A DNA stretch of 39,917 nt. Origin: Mycobacterium colombiense. GTDB lineage: Bacteria > Actinomycetota > Actinomycetes > Mycobacteriales > Mycobacteriaceae. The notes beneath the pieces are model-generated. The model was not told where the DNA came from. It did not search any database and saw nothing but the letters and a program-made list of their open reading frames with translations. Where the stretch lies: assembly GCF_001672755.1 (NCBI RefSeq), contig NZ_LZKI01000125.1, forward strand, positions 1 through 39,917. The letters are read 5' to 3'. Shown piece after piece: positions 33,915 through 39,917 of this stretch (position 1 is its first letter; every line of letters starts with the position of its first letter). Both the position numbers and the translations under genes were made by a program.

Positions 33915-35063
33915 TCATCCCGCAGATGGGTTGCGAGGCATCACTTTGCCCTTGACCTCCCGGCCCACGGCAACGTCCTCGTACTTCTGCTGTTTGCGCT
34001 TGCGCCAGCCCGTGCCCGCCGAGCCCGTGGTCGGCGGCACCATCATCGGCATCAGAGGCAGCCCCGATTCGCCCGCCGGCAGCGGCGAGGCCGCCGACGC
34101 GAGTTGCACCCCGGTCTGCGTACCCGGCAGCAGCCCCACCACGGCGGGGGGCGCGGTCAGCTTGCCCAGCGACACCCCGACGCCCATCGCGCTTGACGGC
34201 GCCATGCCCGCTCCGATGCCTTTGACCGCGTTGGACAGGCTCGCCGAGGCGGCCCCGAGGCCCTCCGACAGGCCGCTGCCGATGTCGCCGCCCACGCTCT
34301 GCAGCGCGCTGGCCGACGAGTTCTGCGCCAGGTAGCTGAGCATGTTGATGGGGAACCCGGACGAGATGAACTGGTTACCCCAGGTGCTGAAGTAGCCGAA
34401 CCACCCGCTGTTGGGGTCGCCGTCGCTGCCGAAGAGGCCGCCGAGCGAGGAGTCCGCTGTAGTCAGGTTCTGGACCACGTTGTTTGCGCCCAAAGCTTGG
34501 GCCTGGTTCACCGCCAGCGCTTGCCTGGTCGTTCCGCTCGGGTCCGTGGTGGACAGTGGCGAATTGAACTGCGACAGCTGCGTGGTCGCCTGCGACGAGG
34601 TCGCCTGATAGCGGCTCATCGCCGCCGAGTTGTTCGACCACATGGTCTGGTATTCGTCTTCGGCCTGGGCGATGGCCGCGGTGTTTTGGCCGAACCGGTT
34701 GGTGGCCAGCAGCTGGCTCAGACGCGTCCGATTGGCGCTGACCACCGACGGGTGAACCACCGTGGCGCGAGCGGTGCTGAACGCCGTCGCGGCGGCCTCG
34801 GCCGAGTTAGCCATCTGCGACGACTGTTGGGCGGTCTCGCGTAGCCACTGCAGGTAGGGCTGGATGGACTGCAGCATCGCCGTCGCCGACGAGCCGTCCC
34901 ACGACTCCATGAGCGACGACAACGTCGACGTATAGGTAGAGACCGAATTCTCCAGCTCGACCGCCAGCTGCTGCCACGCGCCGGCGGCCTCAATCAGCGA
35001 GCCCGCTCCCGGCCCGGTGTGGATGAGCGTCGAGGTGACCTCGGGGGGTGCAAAAAGATCCAT
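33915..35063 (-). CDS. PPE-family protein, copy 2 (tandem paralogue)
   Basis: A 382-residue PPE protein beginning MDLFAPPEVTSTLIHTGPGA, with the W-x-G motif in WDGSSATAM, TVVHPSVVSANRTRLSQLLA, the middle WFGYFSTWGNQFISSGFPIN and LSYLAQNSSASAL, SLGKLTAPPAVVGLLPG, and the tail REVKGKVMPRNPSAG. Every landmark matches copy 1 in order, so the two are tandem duplicates that have diverged, mainly in the Gly/Ser/Asn-rich centre. The ATG at 35063 is preceded by a GTG at 35066 that could also start it. No PE or ESX gene is adjacent. 158 bases separate the genes, with no other frame in them. Confidence 0.92.
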   Translation of the reverse strand: MDLFAPPEVTSTLIHTGPGAGSLIEAAGAWQQLAVELENSVSTYTSTLSSLMESWDGSSATAMLQSIQPYLQWLRETAQQSSQMANSAEAAATAFSTARATVVHPSVVSANRTRLSQLLATNRFGQNTAAIAQAEDEYQTMWSNNSAAMSRYQATSSQATTQLSQFNSPLSTTDPSGTTRQALAVNQAQALGANNVVQNLTTADSSLGGLFGSDGDPNSGWFGYFSTWGNQFISSGFPINMLSYLAQNSSASALQSVGGDIGSGLSEGLGAASASLSNAVKGIGAGMAPSSAMGVGVSLGKLTAPPAVVGLLPGTQTGVQLASAASPLPAGESGLPLMPMMVPPTTGSAGTGWRKRKQQKYEDVAVGREVKGKVMPRNPSAG

Positions 35064-35272
35064 CACATCTCACAATGCCCACGCTGAGAACGTCCCCAGC
35101 AAATTTGCGTTAACCAGGCAACGAAGAACCCTGAAACTCTGCACGTCGAAGCCTGTCACCTGCAGTCGGTACCTCCCAGTTCGACCGCCACGTGTTAGGA
35201 CACCCTATACCTTTGGCTGAGAGCGATTTGACATTTGCTGGCCAGGGCCGTTTACCCGTCACCCGCCGTCCA

Positions 35273-36079
35273 TCAAACGGTCACCGAGGCGCCGCGGTTC
35301 ACCGTTATGATCCGGTCCCCCAAGCCGCGACGCTGCATCTCCCGGGTGAAGTCGACCAGTGGCGACGCGAACGCCGCGTAGTCGTCGAAGTGCACCGGGA
35401 TCGCCTTCGGGAGGGCAAGCATCGCGACCAGTTCGGCGCCCTGGCGGCCGTCCATGGTCACCGTCAGTCCGAACGGGAGCCGGTTTCCCGCGGGCAGTCG
35501 GGTGCCCCCGAGGTGCAGCATGCCGGCGTCGATCGGGTCGAACCGCTCGGGAATCTCCTTGAGCTCCTCGATCAGCAGGGTGTCGCCGGAGATGTACAGC
35601 CGGCGCCGGGACGAGCCGTCGTCGGCGGCAACGTCCAGCATGGTGCCCATCACCGGCGGGAGCAGGCGCTGACTCCACCCCGGTGCGTGGCGCCCCGGCA
35701 GCGACGTGAGGGTGAGCGTGGTGCCGCCCTTCGTGATCGTGTGCTGCTGCCAAGTCCGCAGGCCACGGGCCCGCGCGAAGCCACGCCGATGCAGCCGTTT
35801 GGCGGCGTGCGGGGTCGTGACGACGGGCAGTTCGTGGTCGAGGCCCCGCTGCGCCACCCTGTCCCAGTGGTCACCGTGCATGTGTGACAGCACGATCGCG
35901 TCGAGCGGCGGGAGTTCGCTGAGTTGCAACGCCGGCTCCTTGAGCCGCTTGGACACCAGGCCGTGGCCGAGGTAGGCGCGTTGCCCCCGGTGCAGGAAGT
36001 TGGGGTCGGTGAGCAGCGTCAGCCCGCCCGCAGAAATCAGCGTGGTGGCGTTGCCGACGAACGTGACGGTGATGTCCAT
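35273..36079 (-). CDS. Metallo-beta-lactamase-fold hydrolase (UlaG-like)
   Basis: A 268-residue MBL-fold protein. It begins ITVTFVGNATTLISAGGLTL, LLTDPNFLHRGQ, has the metal motif SHMHGDHWD (H66, H68, D70, H71), GRHAPGW with a further His ligand near 130, and SGDTLLIEE (Asp ligand) near 165-173, with a C-terminal VHFDDYAAF. This layout is that of the UlaG/lactonase-like and N-acyl-phosphatidylethanolamine-hydrolase-like branch, two metal ions expected. The substrate cannot be read. Its stop is 206 bases from the upstream start of PPE copy 2, in a spacer with no gene. Confidence 0.85.
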   Translation of the reverse strand: MDITVTFVGNATTLISAGGLTLLTDPNFLHRGQRAYLGHGLVSKRLKEPALQLSELPPLDAIVLSHMHGDHWDRVAQRGLDHELPVVTTPHAAKRLHRRGFARARGLRTWQQHTITKGGTTLTLTSLPGRHAPGWSQRLLPPVMGTMLDVAADDGSSRRRLYISGDTLLIEELKEIPERFDPIDAGMLHLGGTRLPAGNRLPFGLTVTMDGRQGAELVAMLALPKAIPVHFDDYAAFASPLVDFTREMQRRGLGDRIITVNRGASVTV

Positions 36080-36115
36080 AGCCGCGGGCTACCCGGTCCC
36101 GCGCCGGCCATACCG

Positions 36116-37636
36116 CTAGAAGGGCGGCGGATCGTCGGCGCCGGGCGGGGCGGGCCCGCTGAGGCTGTCTGCCATGCCAGGGCTTTCGGCCACGGCGGAG
36201 CTGTCGATCCGCCTGCCCATACGGGTGTCGCGGTTATGCCGGCGTTCGGCCGCGATGCGCCCGGCGCGGTTCTGGGCGCGGGTGCGGCGCCGGGTCGGCA
36301 TCATCGCCGTCCGGTCACCGCAGTAGTCCGACGCCACGTCGGCCTCGGGGGCCGGAATCGCGCCGACACCCTGGCACAGGCTCGGGAACAGCAGCGCACT
36401 GCCCGGCGTGGTGACATACGTGCGCCCGGCCGGTGAGGTCAGGATCAGCGTCGCGTCGGGCAGCTGCTTTTCCCGCCAGCCCCAGAAAGTTTTCACCAAA
36501 TGGTGTGTGCGGCAATAACATTTGAGGTTCGACGCATGCGTGCGCCCACCGTCTGCGTACGGGATCGTATGGTCCACGTCGCAGTTGAGGGCCGGCTGGT
36601 CACAGCCGGGCCAGCGGCACGTCAAGTCGCGGCAGCGCACGAAATCGGCCAGCGCCTTCGACGGCACATAACCCGGTTCGGGCGGCGCATCGCCCGGGTG
36701 AACCAGCGGCGCCAGGGTGGCCGACGCGGCCAGCTCGGCGACCAACTCCGGGGCAATCAAGCCCTCGGCACCCGGCTCGTAGCCCGGCGCCGAGCCGGTG
36801 CCGTCCAGACTGCCGCGCTCGGCGATCACGTGGATTACCACCGGACCCGCGCGCCGTGTACCGGCCGCGCAATCGCGGCGTCCGCAGCGACACCCCAACC
36901 GGTCCGCTCCGCACGCCAACGCTCCCAACGCATCGGCGCGGCGCTGCTCACGGGTGCGTGGGTCGTCCCCGCACACCGTGGCGGCCAACGCGTTCAGGCG
37001 CCGGTCCAGCAGATGCGCGTCCGGGGCGAGCAGGCTGCCCTCGATGCGCGCAAGACCGTCCCCCATGTCGCCGATCCAGACTTCGCGCCCCCGCGCCCGC
37101 TCCCGCCGCCGCCGGACCGCATCCGCGTCGGCCCGCGCGACAACCTTGTCCACCTGCGCGGCCAGCCGCGCCGGTGTCATCGACGGCCAGCGCGCCACGT
37201 TGGCCGCCAGCCGGGCATCCACCGCCGCCAGCACCTGCGGGTCGGTGATCAGGTCCGTGCGATACACCACCGTGGCGAACATCCGAAAGTCGATGTCGCC
37301 CGCCTTGAACACTTCGCCCACCCGCGGCAGTCGCTCCCGCATGGCGCGGGCATAGCGAACCTTGCTGCCGGCCAGGCCCTGGCTGATCCGCAGCTCGGCG
37401 GCGACCTCAGCACTGACCGCCGCCTCGGTGTCGATGGCCCACTCCTCACACTCCGCACACCGCGAAAGCCGATACGAGAACAACTCTCCGATCACGGTCA
37501 ACTGCTCGGCCGCCGCCCGATTCTCGACCCGCGAAAACGCACCGATCCGCTCCAGGAGCGCGGCGGACTCCGGCGTTGCCGACGGATGGCGCCGCTCGAA
37601 CAGCTCGTCGAGCCGGGCCGTCGTGGATTCGAACAT
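36116..37636 (-). CDS. 13E12-family DUF222/HNH endonuclease-like protein
   Basis: A 506-residue member of the REP13E12 family common in mycobacteria. The N-terminal DUF222 domain spans about 30-320 (FSYRLSRCAECEEWAIDTEA, AAELRISQGLAGSKVRYARA, WPSMTPARLAAQVDKVVARA). The HNH nuclease module is CRWPGCDQPALNCDVDHTIP, then GGRTHASNLKCYCRTHH, with catalytic/metal residues D355, H356, N370 and H379 and a framing set of cysteines. A basic tail follows. Biochemical role is unknown. Several members in M. tuberculosis are induced through LexA, and here a LexA-type box covers the start codon (37629-37644). No repeat copy or prophage feature is attached. Confidence 0.92.
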   Translation of the reverse strand: MFESTTARLDELFERRHPSATPESAALLERIGAFSRVENRAAAEQLTVIGELFSYRLSRCAECEEWAIDTEAAVSAEVAAELRISQGLAGSKVRYARAMRERLPRVGEVFKAGDIDFRMFATVVYRTDLITDPQVLAAVDARLAANVARWPSMTPARLAAQVDKVVARADADAVRRRRERARGREVWIGDMGDGLARIEGSLLAPDAHLLDRRLNALAATVCGDDPRTREQRRADALGALACGADRLGCRCGRRDCAAGTRRAGPVVIHVIAERGSLDGTGSAPGYEPGAEGLIAPELVAELAASATLAPLVHPGDAPPEPGYVPSKALADFVRCRDLTCRWPGCDQPALNCDVDHTIPYADGGRTHASNLKCYCRTHHLVKTFWGWREKQLPDATLILTSPAGRTYVTTPGSALLFPSLCQGVGAIPAPEADVASDYCGDRTAMMPTRRRTRAQNRAGRIAAERRHNRDTRMGRRIDSSAVAESPGMADSLSGPAPPGADDPPPF

Positions 37637-37644
37637 ACTTTCGA
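37629..37644 (-). promoter_or_regulatory. LexA-type SOS box across the 13E12 start codon
   Basis: TCGAAC-ATAC-TTTCGA differs from the mycobacterial SOS consensus TCGAAC-N4-GTTCGA at one base. The start codon of the HNH gene (37636-37634) lies inside it, and CATAAT on the minus strand just upstream (37649-37644 region) looks like a -10. LexA bound here would block initiation directly. Confidence 0.6.
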
Positions 37645-37727
37645 TTATGCCATCGGGCTACGACCGCGGCTCGGCGCAGCGTCCGGTCGGCCGTGCTGGC
37701 AAGGTAGGAAAGCGCATTCGCCGATAG

Positions 37728-38969
37728 CTAGTTCACTTCGTCGATCAACTCTGTTGAGCGCGCTTTCGCCTGGGCCGCGGATTCGGTGAGGTTCTCAGTG
37801 GCGGTGTAAGCGGCAGGCCACCATTTCGCCAGCATCGTCAGTTCGGCGGCTTCCTGTCGAAGCGTCGCCGCCCGGGACGTGACGACCGACGTTGAGTTGA
37901 CATCGGCGGCTTCCGGCGCCACGCCGGCAGCTTTGGCTCTGGCGGCGTAAGCCAGGCGCAGGGCTGAGATAGCCGCGTTGCGTTCGCGCGCAGGCACGTT
38001 GTGGGGCCCGGCGAGAAAGTGCATCAGCTCATCGCCGGGTATTGCACGAAAATATGGGCGCAGTCCCAAGATGGCGTCGCGGATCTCGACCACCGTCTGG
38101 TGCAGCTGCAACTCCGTCTTCTGTCGCCCCGGCTCATCATCGGCGAATTCGAAGACACATTCTGGGACAACAACTCTCATGGCCTGTCGCAGCGGCTGCA
38201 ATTCGCGCCAGCTGCGACTGATCTGATCGAGTCCGAGCGAATGACGCAGCTTCATCCCAAGGGGGACAGGGGCGATCACGAACAGGCTGAATATCATGTA
38301 GAAAAAGCAGGACGCGTGGAATTGCTGCCTGAAGGCGGCGGTGTGAGTCCAGCCAAGTTGGTCGGATATCTGCAGGGCGGCTTCGTGAAGCGCTGTCGCA
38401 ACAGCCGTCAGACCCATCGCCAGTGTGCTGATCGCGATCAGGCGCTCCCGCCGCCGGTCGGCAATCCGCAACTCGCGCACGGAATTCCAGATCACGCGCG
38501 TTACCAGGGCCATCGGCATGGCAATAAAGCAGGTCATGGTCGTCACTGAGTTCCAGCCGATCGTGAACTCCAGGGACTGCCCCGCCATTCGGGCAGGAGT
38601 ACCGAACACGAGCAACCCGATTGCGAGCAGCGCACCCGCCAGGCGATAATACTTGTGCCTACGGCGGGTTTCGGCTTCCGACAGCCCGGACCACAACAGG
38701 GTGAACCCGATGAATTCGCTGTAGCTGTAGCTCAGCACCGCGGTGCTCAATTGCCACGTGGCCGGCAGCGTCATGAAGGCCGTTCGGACGAGCACGTTTT
38801 GCACAAGGTGCTCGCGCAACAACTGAGCCGCCAACATGAGCGCCAGTGTGGTGTTGAAGTATTTCTCATAGAGGTTGCTGTTGCACCACCGGTAGCGCCC
38901 CAGCAGCACCAGCATCATGAAGGCGATCAAAGGCCAGGCGATGACGCCCGGCACAGTGGAGGCGATCAC
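37728..38969 (-). CDS. Seven-helix membrane protein, DUF6545/MAB_1171c-like
   Basis: A 413-residue protein with seven predicted membrane helices in the first 240 residues (about 7-24, 38-54, 76-93, 109-124, 142-162, 177-195, 216-237), then a 170-residue cytosolic tail. The tail has DQISRSWRELQPLRQAMRVV, HQTVVEIRDAILGLRPYFRA and a coiled-coil-like Ala/Glu-rich end. This organisation is that of the actinobacterial 'MAB_1171c family putative transporter' group (DUF6545), whose function is unknown. The GTG at 38969 overlaps the stop of the peptidase gene (GTGA). Sitting third behind an XRE regulator and an HExxH peptidase, it may be a sensor or exporter of a small signal rather than a nutrient transporter. 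Confidence 0.75.
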   Translation of the reverse strand: MIASTVPGVIAWPLIAFMMLVLLGRYRWCNSNLYEKYFNTTLALMLAAQLLREHLVQNVLVRTAFMTLPATWQLSTAVLSYSYSEFIGFTLLWSGLSEAETRRRHKYYRLAGALLAIGLLVFGTPARMAGQSLEFTIGWNSVTTMTCFIAMPMALVTRVIWNSVRELRIADRRRERLIAISTLAMGLTAVATALHEAALQISDQLGWTHTAAFRQQFHASCFFYMIFSLFVIAPVPLGMKLRHSLGLDQISRSWRELQPLRQAMRVVVPECVFEFADDEPGRQKTELQLHQTVVEIRDAILGLRPYFRAIPGDELMHFLAGPHNVPARERNAAISALRLAYAARAKAAGVAPEAADVNSTSVVTSRAATLRQEAAELTMLAKWWPAAYTATENLTESAAQAKARSTELIDEVN

Positions 38970-39457
38970 CGGCGGAAGAACACGCTGCTCATCATCGACT
39001 GTCGCGCACCGGCTTCGGCCGCGGCAAGCATCACCAGCGACGCGAACATCTCAGCATCGCGTTCGCGGTTGTCATCGAAGCTTGTGCGGCCCAATATCAC
39101 CCCGGTGCCGGGGTCGAATCCGGCCAGTGCGCTCGCGAAGATCATCTTGGGCAAGTACTCCGCGCTCGTATCCCCTCGCGACCCGCCATCGTGTTCCAAC
39201 ACCATGTGCCCGATTTCGTGGCACACGATCTGGTCGATGTGGTATTCCGAGGTACCCGCCTCGTGGATGATGATGTCGTCTTCATCGCGCTTCAGCCACA
39301 CCCCGCAGGGGCCCAGCGCGAGCTCATCTACCGTCGGCACCAGGCGAATCGGCCGGCCCCGCAAGCGGGCGACGCCGTCGATGAACGCCGCGCGATCCCA
39401 GGGCGCGGGAACGGGCAGGGTTCGAACCAACGCGAGCATGTCAGTCTTGGATGCCAT
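38966..39457 (-). CDS. ImmA/IrrE-type zinc metallopeptidase
   Basis: A 163-residue protein with the zinc-peptidase helix IVCHEIGHMVLEH (H80, E81, H84) and a downstream acidic segment NRERDAEMFASLVML (E132/D134) in the place of the third zinc ligand, the pattern of ImmA/IrrE (DUF955) enzymes. These cleave XRE-type repressors to switch on genes in phage, conjugative elements or the Deinococcus damage response. The ATG at 39457 lies seven bases after the XRE gene's stop, and its own stop overlaps the next gene, so the three proteins are made together. The N-terminal 60 residues (LRGRPIRLVPTVDELALGPC, GVWLKRDEDDIIIHE) show the usual beta strands. The substrate is inferred to be the neighbouring regulator. 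Confidence 0.8.
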   Translation of the reverse strand: MASKTDMLALVRTLPVPAPWDRAAFIDGVARLRGRPIRLVPTVDELALGPCGVWLKRDEDDIIIHEAGTSEYHIDQIVCHEIGHMVLEHDGGSRGDTSAEYLPKMIFASALAGFDPGTGVILGRTSFDDNRERDAEMFASLVMLAAAEAGARQSMMSSVFFRR

Positions 39458-39464
39458 CTACGCC

Positions 39465-39917
39465 TCACCGCCCTTCGCGCGGTATCGCCGGCAGGTCTTG
39501 GAGTTTACGAACCTCGTCGACCATTGCCGCCAAACTCGTTATGGCCTCCGGAGTCAGTCCGGACGTGCGCACCGCCAAATCCCGTACACCGACGTCGCGC
39601 AGCGCTTGCATCAAAGTCAGCTGTGCGTCGATCTTCTGATCTGGGTCTCGATCTATCAGGTAGGACGCCGGCACCCCGAAAAACTCTGCGATCGCCCGCA
39701 AATGCGCGACCGTCGGGTTTCTTTTGATGCCGCTCCTCAGCTGCCACAGATATGCCGGACTGATTGATACACCGGTTTTCTCGGTGATAGCGGCCGCGGC
39801 CGCGGCGTTGGACAGCGGGGCCGTGCCGGCCTTGCGCATGACCTCGAAGAGCTTCGTCAAACGCGACGCCAACTCGCCGTTATCCGGCCCTTCGGCCTGG
39901 ACATCGTCGAATCTCAA
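39465..39917 (-). CDS. XRE-family regulator, EspR-like (5' end at window edge)
   Basis: A helix-turn-helix protein of at least 150 residues. The HTH region runs from about 37 to 90: AAAITEKTGVSISPAYLWQL, RSGIKRNPTVAHLRAIAEFF and GVPASYLID. After it DQKIDAQLTLMQALRDVGVR and a final helix TSLAAMVDEVRKLQDL resemble the C-terminal dimerisation half of EspR, the mycobacterial nucleoid-associated regulator, in order and length. The reading frame reaches the window edge, where the last three bases read TTG on this strand; the true start may be there or beyond. It heads the operon with the peptidase and the seven-helix protein, and is the probable target of the former. Confidence 0.8.
   Translation of the reverse strand: MRFDDVQAEGPDNGELASRLTKLFEVMRKAGTAPLSNAAAAAAITEKTGVSISPAYLWQLRSGIKRNPTVAHLRAIAEFFGVPASYLIDRDPDQKIDAQLTLMQALRDVGVRDLAVRTSGLTPEAITSLAAMVDEVRKLQDLPAIPREGR

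Noticed and set aside
36116..37636. 13E12 gene as a homing endonuclease or active mobile element
   Set aside because: There are no terminal repeats, recombinase or second copy in the window; HNH plus DUF222 alone does not show mobility.

Overview
The window is a high-GC actinobacterial chromosome segment, and gene content and order identify it as a non-tuberculous Mycobacterium, probably a slow grower close to the M. avium complex. Supporting signs are the order fadE25-purE-purK ... birA ... accD5-accE5-maf-sseA-sufE-accA3 ... sigF-rsbW-usfY ... lat-lrpA ... pcd ... lhr-nei2-lpqC, which follows M. tuberculosis Rv3274c to Rv3298c, plus PPE proteins, a 13E12-type HNH protein, many GTG/TTG starts, leaderless promoters and small MIRU-like spacer ORFs. 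Rv numbers, residue numbers of reference enzymes and family names are from memory, not from a search.

Layout. 1-4122: purine synthesis genes (purK, purE) with the 5' end of fadE25, a GtrA-type membrane protein, a PH-domain membrane protein and the biotin ligase BirA. 4140-9165: a four-gene minus-strand accessory operon (PucR-type regulator, NTF2-like protein, acyl-CoA ligase, ketosteroid-dehydrogenase-like flavoprotein) lying between birA and accD5, which are neighbours in M. tuberculosis. 9231-15098: the acyl-CoA carboxylase locus (accD5, accE5, accA3), whose biotin carrier is the substrate of BirA, with maf and the rhodanese/SufE pair in between. 15293-18213: the SigF stress-response locus: an added STAS gene converging on sigF, then the sigF, rsbW, usfY and Rv3289c-like genes. 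Three near-consensus SigF promoters (GGTT or GTTT, 16 bases, GGGTAT) are readable, one of them on the opposite strand in front of a 30-residue hydrophobic ORF. 18236-22887: a lysine-catabolism locus (lat, lrpA, an HglS/DUF1338 oxygenase, pcd). 22933-30007: a TetR regulator, the Lhr helicase with the Nei2 glycosylase, and the LpqC lipoprotein esterase.

30199-37636 is accessory: two small secreted proteins, a CorA-like transporter with a GQN instead of GMN motif, a DUF5994-type protein, two tandem PPE genes without a PE partner, a metallo-beta-lactamase-fold hydrolase, and a 13E12/HNH protein whose start codon lies inside a LexA-type SOS box. 37728-39917 is a tightly coupled three-gene operon: an EspR-like XRE regulator, an ImmA/IrrE-type HExxH peptidase and a seven-helix DUF6545-like membrane protein. 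This module, and the opposed SigF promoters around the small membrane ORF, are the best candidates for undescribed biology. No tRNA, rRNA, CRISPR array or insertion sequence was recognised.
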